Assembly: GCA_029339505.1 (NCBI GenBank)
Contig: JAQISU010000179.1
Coordinates: forward strand, 17,236,001-17,300,000
DNA from: Unio delphinus
Lineage: Eukaryota > Mollusca > Bivalvia > Unionida > Unionidae
Reading direction: 5' to 3'
Length of the DNA stretch: 64,000 bases
Shown here: positions 30,401-36,876 of the stretch, piece by piece
Numbering within the stretch: position 1 is the first letter of the stretch
Layout: each line of letters starts with the position of its first letter
Notes under the pieces: model-generated
Database searches by the model: none
What the model was told of the DNA's origin: nothing
What the model saw: only the letters and a program-made list of their open reading frames with translations
Program-made: the position numbers and the translations under genes

Positions 30401-33400
30401 TTCATTAGAATCAACTACAAAACTGATTCCAGAATTTTAGGTTTTATCTCCGATCAGCATTTTTTTCATTCAGAACCAATTGAACATAATAATAAATTAT
30501 CTGGTGAATAAGACTTTCTGCTAAGAAGGAGTAGGTATAACAAGGTTTTCAAGATGGCTGCCATGGTGGCCATATTGAATGTCAGATCAGCACCATTTCA
30601 TTCAACAAATGAAACAACATAAAAAGTCTTTTAGTATTTAAAAAAAAAACATTTTAATATGACCATCTGTTTGGGCATAGAAAGCAATAATATTTTGAAG
30701 CTGAGTTCTCCAGGATATCAAAATCCATGTAAAAGTCATAGGTCTGCATGTTTTGTTTTAGGCTGGTAAAACTATCTTTCACTGATCCATTTCTATAAAA
30801 CAAGAATCAGTTATGTAGTGTGCAATTTATCGAACAAAGTTCAAGTGATTTTAATAGGATTTGGTGATGCCACATTGGTTAGATCTTAGCATCCATGGAG
30901 ATTAAAACACCTGTTAATCAATTCTTGATGCCAAATGATCATATCTGTCAAAAGAATAATTACATGAACACATGCTTTGACACCTCTCTTTGACAAACAT
31001 TACTTAGTTTTAATCAATCCTATCAAAATGCAAGTTTGGAACACTTGCATGTTATCGTATACCATATTTTGAAAAACTCTGGCAAGATTTGGGGATTTAT
31101 TTTGTAAGAAATCACATGTTACTCATCATAAATCATATTGAAATTTCCTGTATCAGTGTCATGTACAGACACCTTCATTTACATGTAATTATCAAATGTG
31201 TACCCTTTGGATAGTAACTTTACATTGTTTCTTTAGTGCAATGGACAAGGCTGTCTCACAAACTGTCACAAAACCAGTCAACACAAATTAGTAGATGCAT
31301 CTACCGTAGTTTCTATATGGAAAACAGAATGCAATAGAAACCAATATATTCTTGGAATGATTTAATGAAAAGGACATTCTCATGAGCTGAAAAACAAGAA
31401 AACAATGGAACATTATTAGCTTAATGCACAATTGTTGAATGAATAATACAATGGCAACCCAAGGAACAAATAGCAAATTCGATATAATAACACCACGGCA
31501 AAGTGACAATGATCTTTAAAAGAAGAAAATGTAATTATTTTATTGAGGCTGATTGAGAATGGTCAAAACTTAAAAAATTTATCCTAAACCTGCTGTGGTG
31601 AAATTATTTTAAAGTCTTTTAAAGAAAATAATGATATAGTATCCTGTGTTACTTCAAACAAAATGAAACAAGTGAATGAAATATGGTTATTTGTTTCTTA
31701 CAATGTTTTGAAAAATATTCTGAAATAGAATTAAGCTAACGACATAAATTAATATAGAAAAGAAAGTGTTATCTCTTCCTAAACTTCTTTTAACTACACA
31801 TAAAACTGAAACATGGCAAGGTAAAGGCACTGATAATTTGTAACAATACAAACAATCAAAATTATCAGAGGCATAAAATGCTTTAGGTTTTCATTCATTT
31901 ATAATTTTTAAAAAATTAATAAAATGACTGAGAATTATTAATGTGATGACATACATATATATATTGGTGACAATATTAGACTCATACTGTTCTAAATTAT
32001 TTTATGTGGGAAAACTGCAATTTTTTTGTCTGAGACTGCAACAGAAGAAAGCACTGGTATTAATGACCAAGAAGAAATTTTAAAATCTCTTTAGTCCTTA
32101 TTTCTTATTCTTTTATTCATCCTTTAAATTCTTGGTGCAAACTATGAGTCAGTTTATTGAAGAGCAGGATCTGTGTAAGGCAGTGTAAATGATATCCATT
32201 GTAAAAAGAATACTACAACCAGATTATAACAACTCTGTAAACTTCAAACTGTGCATTTAGATGCGGTCCAAGCGTTAATTATGAGCATATGGAGAGCTTT
32301 AAACAATTCAGTAATCAACATTAAATATTCCTTCAAAGGTCATGCACCTTTGGGTTTTGACAATTTGAACCATAGAAATTCCAACCTGTGAGATTTTATG
32401 ACATGTGTGATTTTGTCCCTAGCATTAGTCTTATTTACCTACAGCATAATTTCCTACTGAACACACACACATTTTATGACATGTGTGATTTGGTCCCTAG
32501 CATTAGTCTTATTTACCTACAGCATAATTTCCTACTGAACACACACACACACATTTTATGACACGTGTGATTTGGTCCCTAGCATTAGTCTTATTTACCT
32601 ACAGCATAATTTCCTACTGAACACACACACACACACATTTTATGACACGTGTGATTTGGTCCCTAGCATTAGTCTTATTTACCTACTGCATAATTTCCTA
32701 CTGAACACACACACACACACACATTTTATGACACGTGTGATTTGGTCCCTAGCATTAGTCTTATTTACCTACAGCATAATTTCCTACTGAACACACACAC
32801 ACACACACATTTTATGACACGTGTGATTTGGTCCCTAGCATTAGTCTTATTTACCTACAGCATAATTTCCTACTGAACACACACTGTCCATATCAATTTA
32901 CGATATACAAAAGTGATCAATATTTGTTACACTTCAGCTTACACATTATAGGCTAATAAAATTGCAACTATGCATACTCAGTAAGAACTGGGTGTATGTC
33001 ACTTGGGTGTGCATAATAAATCAAGGTTAGAATGGGTGTATATCACTTAAATGTGCATAAATGAATCAAGGTTAGATTGTTTTGAGATCATCTTAAACGT
33101 ATATGATAGTTAGTGGGAGAAGGAATCTATTATGACTTGACTTTAGATCAAAATGCCAGCATTTGTTTGATTACCTATCAAATTATAATTTGATAAAAAA
33201 TGGAAAATATGGCAACTCACAAAGCCAGTTGTCAAAAGTAGGTGGAATAATTTTTGATGTATTTTATTGGTGATTGATCTGCAAGGTGAAAACTTAAAAA
33301 ACACGTGTTTTAACTCAACTATCATTTATAACGATTTACTTTAAATTTGCAATCACTTATGAATAAATAATGACATGGAATAATTCCAATTCATATTAAA

Positions 33401-34384
33401 TATATTTGTGAAATGTTAAATAACAACAGCTCAAAGAAGTGTATCTTCTTAGCTATGTCTTCGTCTCAAAAATTACTTGCCAGTGATGATCTTTCCAGCC
33501 TTCAAACTTCAAAGAAACAGGAAGTTGTAAACTTCCCAGGACAAGGAGAATAAATCTCTTAAATCTGAGCAAATTTAGAGATGAGTGGAAATGCAAATAT
33601 CAGTGGGTTCAAAATGTTATCAAAAATGAAAGTACAGTGATGAAATGTAACACTCAAAAATCACTGAGAGCAGTTCCAATCTTCAAGAATAAAGAATAAT
33701 ATAATCCTTTTTCTGTTCATATACAAATATACAGTCAAACATGTCTGTTTTTTACAATGCAAGATTTTACAAAATACAATGGGGGCCCTGAGCAGCTGAG
33801 TGGTCTAAAGCGCTCTCCGTTATGGATCACTGCCATCAACAACAGCAATGGAAGAAGAAATAACAATAAAGACAACTCCCAAATTACTACGTTGACATTG
33901 CACACGAAATGATATAATTAAAAGTCATTAAGTGAGAATTCTTTATAATCATATAATGCAGTATTTGAAGCAATGAAACGATTAATAACATGATTAAGCA
34001 ACCCAACGAGTACTGTACTTATAACTTTGAAAACAACGTTATTACACGATGCGAAGATCAGACATATCACAAACCAGGTGTAACCAACTAACCATCATTG
34101 TATTCTGTATAAACGACATTTCAATGTTACAAATGGATAAAATGTATGCTGCAGAATGATCATACTTATACATTTTCAAAAATGAAACTGAATTTTTTTA
34201 TATGTAACATTTCAGGATTATACTTGCTATCATCGAAAATATATATCAAACATAAATTACAACAAAAACAAAATTTATCTGCTTTCCTAGCGGAAATAAA
34301 GTACCTTGTTTCCTCTATTTCTGTCTCTCTTTCTTTTTCTAATAACTTAAGTGTTTTCGAAACAAACTCTTCGAGAGAAAACAT
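270..34384 (-). CDS. IGHMBP2: IGHMBP2 (SMUBP-2), ATP-dependent DNA/RNA helicase, 5' 13 coding exons (gene continues off left edge)
   Basis: This is an SF1B (UPF1-like) 5'-3' helicase. In vertebrates it is linked to ribosomes, tRNA and translation, and its loss causes motor-neuron disease (established knowledge). Coding exons, read on the minus strand, are 34384-34305, 29674-29517, 29059-28864, 28093-27993, 23707-23547, 23090-22890, 17166-16942, 15416-15319, 6657-6475, 4914-4796, 3635-3541, 1711-1588 and 446-270. They give 1918 nt, about 639 residues, with all phases compatible and GT-AG at each junction. Visible motifs are Walker A GPPGTGKT (209-216), DECSQ (370-374), GDHLQLPP (from 394), QYRM (436-439), DGFQGRE (from 560) and VAVTRARR (594-601). 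The length matches the human protein to about residue 645. The C-terminal R3H domain and AN1 finger must lie beyond the edge. Repeats take up much of the 34 kb span, but no exon is damaged. Confidence 0.95.
750..1135. repeat. Degenerate minisatellite, about 42-bp period (intron 12)
   Basis: About nine diverged copies of a unit containing CAGTTCCCTGTTTATGTAA and AGACAGATGCCATATCC. Parts of intron 12 outside the array (447-749 and 1136-1587) show nothing recognisable. Confidence 0.75.
1588..1711 (-). CDS. IGHMBP2: IGHMBP2 coding exon 12, motif V
   Basis: It encodes residues 540-580, [20 protein letters not shown] then [20 protein letters not shown]. It contains motif V, which couples ATP hydrolysis to nucleic-acid movement. 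The acceptor is TTTTCTCCAG|GTT and the donor CTAAAG|GTATAAG. Confidence 0.95.
1712..2820. other. Intron 11, low-information part
   Basis: This is AT-rich intronic sequence. The only structure seen is a diverged duplication near 2060-2140 around GACATACATAC and CCTTGCTGAAG. No gene or RNA is seen. Confidence 0.5.
2822..3520. repeat. 32-bp minisatellite, about 22 copies (intron 11)
   Basis: The unit is CATACAAATAAAAGGTCAGC followed by TTTACACTATAG, repeated head to tail. Single-base variants (GTCAACTT, GTCAAATT, GTTAACTT) cluster in neighbouring copies, as expected from local duplication. There are no unique spacers, so it is not CRISPR-like. Confidence 0.95.
3541..3635 (-). CDS. IGHMBP2: IGHMBP2 coding exon 11
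   Basis: It encodes residues 509-539, ending [11 protein letters not shown], which matches human DIAVVSPYNLQ. The acceptor is TTTTTCCACAG|GG and the donor CTTCAG|GTAAGA. A 32-bp tandem repeat array begins just past the donor. Confidence 0.93.
3636..4795. other. IGHMBP2 intron 10
   Basis: AT-rich intronic sequence. I find no recognisable gene, RNA or repeat. Confidence 0.5.
4796..4914 (-). CDS. IGHMBP2: IGHMBP2 coding exon 10
   Basis: It encodes residues 469-507, [20 protein letters not shown] and onward, ending EEISKGNE. It matches the human stretch running from RDLPG through LLLVDTAGC to SKGNPGE. The acceptor is CTTCCCAG|A and the donor GAAG|GTAAAT. It leaves in phase 1. Confidence 0.92.
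5088..5275 (-). repeat. Foldback element copy A (about 190 bp)
   Basis: Its reverse complement shares the core GTTTGTTCTATTGATT with the copy at 50305. Its ends pair imperfectly: CATCCAACTGCAGAGTGCAT on the left against TTTGCAAGTGGACTTG on the right, with TCTGCCATT against TTGGCAGAT. Related copies are at 26950, 43138 and 50305. It has no coding capacity. The rest of intron 9 (to 6474) shows only a C-run near 5870. Confidence 0.6.
6475..6657 (-). CDS. IGHMBP2: IGHMBP2 coding exon 9, motif IV region
   Basis: It encodes residues 408-467, including [17 protein letters not shown] and [19 protein letters not shown], the QYRM motif at the start of the second RecA domain, then VQHHLL. The acceptor is CTTTCCAG|G and the donor CTTAG|GTACTA. 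It joins exon 8 across an 8.7 kb intron. Confidence 0.95.
6780..6842. repeat. Outlying piece of the 24-bp minisatellite
   Basis: It contains units such as CATGATTTTATGGACATTAA of the array that resumes at 8158. It was separated from the main array by the transposon at 6843-8157. Joining the flanks at the TA restores a complete unit. Confidence 0.85.
6843..8157. mobile_element. pogo/Tigger-like non-autonomous DNA transposon (1315 bp)
   Basis: The left end starts CAGTGGGACCCCGCTATAAC and the right end is its exact inverted complement, both flanked by TA (6841-6842 and 8158-8159), the target duplicated by Tc1/mariner-pogo elements. The inner ends are imperfectly inverted for about 60 bp (TATAACCCGGTCG and GGCTCCC against their complements), and CCCCGCTATAACCC is repeated just inside the left end. 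No transposase frame longer than about 80 residues is visible, so it is a MITE-like or internally replaced copy that depends on an enzyme from elsewhere. A C-run lies near 8032-8043. Confidence 0.88.
8158..15100. repeat. Giant 24/25-bp minisatellite with higher-order structure (intron 8)
   Basis: About 280 head-to-tail units in two main versions: TTTACATGGTTTTATGGACA then TTAA, and TTTACCTGGTTTTATTTATA then TTAA. From 8300 to 8720 a block of about 147 bp repeats. From 9.9 to 13 kb the two versions alternate. From 13.0 to 15.1 kb longer blocks of about 490-680 bp repeat. Plus-strand open frames such as [16 protein letters not shown] arise only from the period and are not genes. Confidence 0.95.
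15101..15318. other. Unique part of intron 8 next to exon 8
   Basis: Intronic sequence with no recognisable feature apart from the splice donor of exon 8 at 15318-15317. Confidence 0.5.
15319..15416 (-). CDS. IGHMBP2: IGHMBP2 coding exon 8, motif III
   Basis: This is a short exon encoding residues 375-406, [20 protein letters not shown] followed by [12 protein letters not shown]. It carries helicase motif III. The vertebrate lysine in GDHKQLPP is leucine here, a residue I also recall from other eukaryotic members. The acceptor is TCCTGTAG|GCA and the donor AAGGA|GTAAGT. The next intron downstream is the giant minisatellite intron. Confidence 0.94.
15417..16101. other. Intron 7, part without a clear repeat
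   Basis: AT-rich intronic sequence with no gene, RNA or clear repeat recognised. Confidence 0.5.
16102..16727. repeat. 63-bp minisatellite, about 10 copies (intron 7)
   Basis: The unit runs ACAGGTTAATCTAAGGTCTA, GATAGATGTACCAATGGACA, AAGACAATGGTGTCAAAGTC, ATC. Variants (GTGATC for GTCATC, GACAGATG for GATAGATG) alternate in blocks, suggesting duplication of multi-unit segments. Confidence 0.95.
16942..17166 (-). CDS. IGHMBP2: IGHMBP2 coding exon 7, Walker B
   Basis: It encodes 75 residues in phase 0. A charged helical segment (about 300-335, with [10 protein letters not shown]) matches the 1C insertion of IGHMBP2. [11 protein letters not shown] and LVVIDECSQ follow; the last is the Mg/ATP-hydrolysis motif (D370, E371). 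The acceptor is TTTATTTAG|TCC and the donor TCTCAG|GTATGC. Confidence 0.95.
17560..18640. repeat. Strongly degenerate tandem repeat (intron 6)
   Basis: Motifs like CTTATAATGAAGTTCATTA, ACAGTGCTCACTCATTATAA and CACTGTC recur at loose spacings of roughly 60-110 bp. This looks like an old minisatellite. Boundaries and period are approximate. The neighbouring 17167-17560 shows nothing recognisable. Confidence 0.45.
18778..19345. repeat. 69-bp minisatellite (intron 6)
   Basis: The unit contains TCTGCAGAAAGTGCCAAAGT, TACAGAATTGTCAGTTTGTA and GAAGGGAGGCATGGTTACA. Because 69 is divisible by three, open frames of 133 and 99 residues appear across it, but they are repeats of one 23-residue phrase without protein-like character. 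Confidence 0.92.
19346..20130. repeat. Diverged continuation of the 69-bp repeat, split by a SINE
   Basis: Copies of GACCAGTCTGCAGAAGGTG and ATTACAGA continue on both sides of the SINE at 19436-19676, with much more divergence and length variation than in the core array. Confidence 0.65.
19436..19676 (+). mobile_element. tRNA-derived SINE, family 2, complete copy with 10-bp target-site duplication
   Basis: An A-box-like TGGTCTAATGCG and a B-box GGGTTCAAGTCCC are followed by a non-tRNA body with CCTCCACCAATTGTATTGG, TATAGCCTATCTTGCGCTGA and a CAACAAC tail. It is flanked by TAGACTGTGG at 19426-19435 and 19677-19686. Relatives lie at 33781, 49758, 51976, 56494 and the right edge. Confidence 0.88.
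20310..21428 (-). pseudogene. DIRS/Ngaro-like retrotransposon fragment: RNase H tail overlapping a tyrosine recombinase
   Basis: One minus frame carries [20 protein letters not shown], then a stop, then [10 protein letters not shown] and [41 protein letters not shown]: the C-terminal end of a DIRS-type RT-RNase H. An overlapping frame carries [40 protein letters not shown] and onward, the N-terminal core-binding domain of a tyrosine recombinase. A further segment (20642-20310) has [12 protein letters not shown], with the first catalytic Arg, and [17 protein letters not shown] sequence. It is broken by stops and frameshifts and ends before the H-R-Y part. Family assignment is by recognised phrases. 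Confidence 0.8.
21429..22340. other. Intron 6, part without clear elements
   Basis: AT-rich. The only structure seen is a direct duplication of about 45 bp (CCCACATTTAATAAATGTTT and TTTTACTCACTAATT) near 21641-21690 and 21694-21742. No gene is seen. Confidence 0.5.
22341..22648. repeat. 30-bp minisatellite, about 10 nearly identical copies (intron 6)
   Basis: The unit is GTTAGGTACTTCCTATAAAA then GGGGTCAAAT. Seven copies in a row are identical, so the array is young or recently homogenised. A period divisible by three leaves it open on both strands ([10 protein letters not shown] and [10 protein letters not shown] phrases), which is an artefact. Confidence 0.96.
22890..23090 (-). CDS. IGHMBP2: IGHMBP2 coding exon 6, motif Ia
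   Basis: It encodes 67 residues in phase 0. [18 protein letters not shown] is motif Ia, which contacts nucleic acid, and [20 protein letters not shown] follows. The acceptor is TTTTATAG|GTG and the donor CCCTG|GTACAT. The downstream coiled part continues in exon 7. Confidence 0.95.
23091..23546. other. IGHMBP2 intron 5
   Basis: Short AT-rich intron with no recognisable element. Confidence 0.5.
23547..23707 (-). CDS. IGHMBP2: IGHMBP2 coding exon 5, Walker A
   Basis: It encodes residues 180-232. The Q-motif-like segment [13 protein letters not shown] precedes Walker A GPPGTGKT, which binds the ATP phosphates, and [13 protein letters not shown] follows. The acceptor is CTTCACAG|TG and the donor AAAG|GTAGTG. 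It ends in phase 0. This is the most diagnostic exon of the gene. Confidence 0.96.
23708..25068. other. Intron 4, first part
   Basis: No recognised gene. Minus-strand open stretches of 103 residues (24104-23793) and 90 residues (24816-24544) have no known motif and no splice context, and IGHMBP2 lacks no sequence here. A spurious origin is most likely. Confidence 0.45.
25069..25441. repeat. 92-bp tandem repeat, four copies (intron 4)
   Basis: The unit runs GATGAGATTCACATCACTGT, GTGTTTGTTTCTTGACTCTT, TAATTTGCCCTGGCTAACTG, CTTGGCAATGATAGCTGTCC, ATCACCAATACT. Copies start near 25084, 25176, 25268 and 25360 and differ at only a few positions. Confidence 0.93.
26047..26363 (+). mobile_element. 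tRNA-derived SINE, family 1, with 13-bp target-site duplication
   Basis: The head has an A box TGGCCTAGTGGTCAGAGCG and a B box GGGTTTGATCCC. The body contains CATACCAAAGACTTACAAAA, TCAGCATTAAGAGGTTAGTG, CTATAAACTGCCTCAATGCA and ATCGTAGCGATATGACTGAA, and ends CTAATCAAACAAAC. ACATTATGACAAA is duplicated exactly at 26034-26046 and 26364-26376. It is about 317 bp long. Relatives are at 48271 (plus) and 54473 (minus). Confidence 0.9.
26577..26926. repeat. 31-bp minisatellite, about 11 copies (intron 4)
   Basis: The unit is TTTAATTAATGGTATTTACA then ACACTGGTCAG. The central copies are identical; the first copy carries an extra GACTCCC. Confidence 0.95.
26950..27150 (+). repeat. Foldback element copy B
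   Basis: It begins CTTGTATGTCAAGTCCAACA and ends near GGGTCTGTTCAGTTTACAGT. The arms are roughly complementary (AGTCCAACAGCAA against TTTACAGTCAAC, and CATAGATCCTG against TATGGGTCTG). The middle has GGATTACTCTAAACAAACAG, related to the other three copies. Confidence 0.6.
27151..27992. other. Intron 4, last part
   Basis: AT-rich sequence without a recognisable feature. Confidence 0.5.
27993..28093 (-). CDS. IGHMBP2: IGHMBP2 coding exon 4
   Basis: It encodes residues 146-178, [20 protein letters not shown] and onward, matching the linker just before the first RecA domain. The acceptor is TATTTTCAG|G and the donor ATAG|GTTTTT, a weaker donor than the others. A LINE fragment ends only about 40 bp upstream of the acceptor. 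Confidence 0.92.
28130..28720 (-). pseudogene. Non-LTR retrotransposon fragment (endonuclease end to pre-RT linker)
   Basis: Reading the minus strand gives [14 protein letters not shown], a stop, [20 protein letters not shown], then [30 protein letters not shown]. After a frame change it gives [20 protein letters not shown] and [15 protein letters not shown]. These phrases (THxxGHTLDLV, SDHxxI, KHAPxxxR, PWY) typify the end of the AP endonuclease and the linker before the RT of CR1/L2/Jockey-type LINEs. The RT is absent. At least one stop and one frameshift show it is dead. Confidence 0.75.
28864..29059 (-). CDS. IGHMBP2: IGHMBP2 coding exon 3
   Basis: It encodes residues 81-144, including GDIVGL at its start, [16 protein letters not shown] and [12 protein letters not shown], matching the beta-barrel part of domain 1B. 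The acceptor is TTTTTGCAG|GT and the donor AAAAG|GTGAG. It enters in phase 1 and leaves in phase 2. Confidence 0.94.
29060..29516. other. IGHMBP2 intron 2
   Basis: AT-rich. No recognisable element was found. Confidence 0.5.
29517..29674 (-). CDS. IGHMBP2: IGHMBP2 coding exon 2
   Basis: It encodes residues 28-79, including [15 protein letters not shown] and [13 protein letters not shown], the start of the N-terminal barrel domain (1B) conserved in IGHMBP2. The acceptor is CCAACAG|G and the donor CCAG|GTATG. It enters in phase 2 and leaves in phase 1. Confidence 0.93.
29675..32380. other. Intron 1, distal part
   Basis: I recognise no gene or clear repeat. The open stretch upstream of exon 2 is intron read-through in the exon 2 frame. 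Confidence 0.5.
32386..32890. repeat. 80-90-bp tandem repeat with embedded (AC)n of growing length (intron 1)
   Basis: Six copies of ACATTTTATGACACGTGTGA, TTTGGTCCCTAGCATTAGTC, TTATTTACCTACAGCATAAT, TTCCTACTGA, each followed by (AC)n. Along the plus strand n is 5, 7, 8, 9, 9, and then 4 after the last copy. Confidence 0.93.
33781..33845 (+). mobile_element. SINE family 2, head fragment
   Basis: GGGGGCCCTGAGCAGCTGAG, then TGGTCTAAAGCGCTC and GGATCACTGCCATC, match the tRNA-like head of the family. The body is missing. 32891-33780 and 33846-34304 show nothing else clear. Confidence 0.6.
34305..34384 (-). CDS. IGHMBP2: IGHMBP2 coding exon 1
   Basis: It encodes the N-terminus [20 protein letters not shown] and onward, an acidic helical segment like the start of vertebrate IGHMBP2. 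The donor is AAG|GTAC, with GT at 34304-34303, leaving phase 2. A second in-frame ATG six codons upstream (34402) would add MGQTPT. I prefer the inner one because its alignment to the human start is closer, but the choice is not certain. Confidence 0.85.
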
Positions 34385-34402
34385 TGTTGGTGTCTGTCCC
34401 AC

Positions 34403-34672
34403 GCACGTCGTACATTAAAACTTAACATGTAAGGGAGGCTACTCTACTAATGTGGACATTTACCTCCTTTATGCTTTAATTAATTATTTAGTTGAATTTT
34501 GTGCAATATTGATAAATATCTAGACCTCATTAATATATAGAACCATTAATATATAGAACCATACACACACATACACACGATGACCAAATATTTGTGTATT
34601 TATATTGTTACTGTCCTTGTTTTAAAACTCAGCAGTCACAATATCCATCCATCATATCATCTGTCTCTTCAA
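34403..34672. promoter_or_regulatory. Upstream region of IGHMBP2 (promoter inferred by position)
   Basis: It lies directly 5' of the IGHMBP2 start on the minus strand. No clear TATA box or initiator can be assigned, so the call rests on position only. Confidence 0.3.
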
Positions 34673-34788
34673 GTATGTATGTATGTATGTATGTATGTAT
34701 GTATGTATGTATGTATGTATGTATGTATGTATGTATGTATGTATGTATGTATGTATGTATGTATGTATGTATGTATGTATGTATGTAT
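34673..34788. repeat. (GTAT)29 microsatellite
   Basis: An uninterrupted GTAT run of 116 bp about 270 bp upstream of the IGHMBP2 start. Runs of YIHT and YVCM residues in all frames are artefacts. Confidence 0.98.
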
Positions 34789-34799
34789 AACATCTTTTG

Positions 34800-34990
34800 A
34801 GCAGGGGGCTGGGATGCCTCATTTTGTTTTGTAACATCAGACTCGTAATCCAAAGATCGCGACTTCGATATTAACCCTGGCCAGTCCAGGTGTTTGATTG
34901 TAATGAGTGACTCTCGCCTATCCCCATTCCCGCAATTTTTTGTTTGTAAAGGGGGGTGTTGCATTAAAGATCATCACTTTCCCTTGTCGG
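34800..34990 (+). mobile_element. Possible third tRNA-like SINE
   Basis: CAGACTCGTAATCCAAAGAT then CGCGACTTCGAT resembles an anticodon arm plus T arm/B box, followed by AGTGACTCTCGCCTATCCCC and CATTCCCGC, a phrase I associate with molluscan SINEs. No A box or target duplication was found. Confidence 0.35.
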
Positions 34991-35689
34991 CTTAATATGC
35001 ATATGCGGATACTGAGTAGTAAAATATTCAATATTACATATCCACTACTTTCCTTCATCCATTTTGCTCGTAAAAGTAAGTATTGGATTCTCTTTCTGTT
35101 TTTTTTTTAAACCATAAAAAAGTCCCTTTCCATCATCCATTTTGAATGCAAGGTAGAGTTTGGGTGGTGACTGCGGGTGTTGGATTTTAATTATTTGTTT
35201 TAGTGACCATTGTCTATGCCTTCGCGCATCTGTTTTGTTTGTATGGGTAGGTGTTGGATGTCATAGGTGGTTGTTGGATTGTAAGCATACGTGTTAGTCT
35301 CCAGCTCATAAAATTAATTTCCCGCATCCGTTTATTTGTATACATTGGGTGTTTATTTTAAGAACGTGTATAGATAGGTATGTGCGAATATGTGTTAGTC
35401 CTTTTAAAATTCCTCCATATTTAACATACAAACTTCCCGTACAGCCAAATCCCGCGAGTTTGTATGTGTCTAACTATTGGTCAGTAAATGGTTACTATTG
35501 GGCAGTACTGATGTGTGTTATTAAGATTTGTTTTATTGTCTGTTCCCTACCTTTCCATGTCCATTTGTTTGAATACAGCAGGACATTTGCCTCGAAGATC
35601 ATGTGTTACTAATCTAGTCAATGCCCATACAATTCCGGATAAGTTTGCTTGTGTGTGTTTAATTAGAATCTAATGGTTGGTGTTAGAGT

Positions 35690-35691
35690 GC

Positions 35692-35738
<47 letters not shown>
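35690..35738. repeat. (CG)n(TG)n alternating purine-pyrimidine tract
   Basis: About 15 bp of GC alternation run directly into about 33 bp of GT alternation, a sequence able to form Z-DNA. Confidence 0.95.
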
Positions 35739-35742
<4 letters not shown>

Positions 35743-36068
35743 AAAAGTTGTTCTTTTGCGTGAGAGACCGATTAGCATCCAGGGCACACAGCGATTGACA
35801 ATATGACGGATGAAATTCTTTTTCATAATGTTACTGATCTCTTGTCCTTTGTCTGTCCACTATTTCACAGACCAGCGTAAAATAAATGATCATAATCTTA
35901 TTACTAAAAGAACATGAACCATTTTTGTTCAGTGACGATGGAGTTTGTCTGAAACACTGTGCACACGTTAGCATTATTGTATCCAACAACAAAAAACGTA
36001 TATCTGCTCCAATCTGAAACAAAAATGTATTTTCGTCCTTTTGCTAGTTTGTTTTATATGTATTGAAT

Positions 36069-36069
<1 letters not shown>

Positions 36070-36112
<43 letters not shown>
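36070..36112. repeat. (CA)n microsatellite
   Basis: About 20 CA units with CG at both ends, between the two divergent genes. Confidence 0.97.
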
Positions 36113-36115
<3 letters not shown>

Positions 36116-36396
36116 GCTACTATGAACATATTTCCGCTGGTGGATAATATTCATATAGCAATCAGAGAGACATACATATAGACAGACAGACGAGTCTTAT
36201 AACAAGCTGATTACTAGTAAGACTTTTTACCCCTTCCAAAAGAGCGGCTCACGGCTATTATATAACAAAAACTATGCCCTCTTCCTGCGATGTTGGTAAA
36301 GAGTTGGAGGTGTCACCCTTTTTTTCGTTTCTAAAGGTTATGGTTTGTAATTTAGTTAGTTTCCAATGTTGGATTTCATGAGTGCATTTTGTTGGC

Positions 36397-36409
36397 GGGG
36401 GGGGGGGGG
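36397..36409. repeat. G13 homopolymer
   Basis: A run of 13 G, followed by T-runs near 36431. Confidence 0.95.
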
Positions 36410-36858
36410 CGTATTTTCTTCAGGATTATTCTTTTTTTTTTTTTTTTGTTTCGTCATATTTTCGAGTTGTCCCTGCATGCTGGTTCTGAAATGTACTCCG
36501 TTCGGTACGTATAGGTCGGTTTCCATTCTCTGGTCTATAGACTATACTTGCAAATACTGCATGTGATTGTTTTCTTGCTTACATGCACGAAACTTAGAAT
36601 CGTACTCCTTGAGAATCTATGAGAATTAGTGAGAGAAATTTTCATCGGGTTCTATTTAGCCAGCTTATGGTTGTTGCGTATACTTATCTGTGTTTTGCTT
36701 GGTTCCTATAGATATAAATATATTCGGCTGGGTGAGTGTATGTTAGGCTATTGACTTGTTGTTTCCTTTGGACCTTATGTAAAAACTGGACCTGCATGGA
36801 CTCTATTTAGACCGTCCTTTCCTGGCATATTTCGGTGGGTTGTTGTTGATTTTGTATT

Positions 36859-36876
36859 GGGGGGGGGGGGGGGGGG
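36859..36876. repeat. G18 homopolymer
   Basis: A run of 18 G, able to form a quadruplex. Its exact length is liable to sequencing error. Confidence 0.95.

Noticed and set aside
34629..34964. Open frames containing long YIHT or YVCM repeats
   Set aside because: They translate the (GTAT)n microsatellite.
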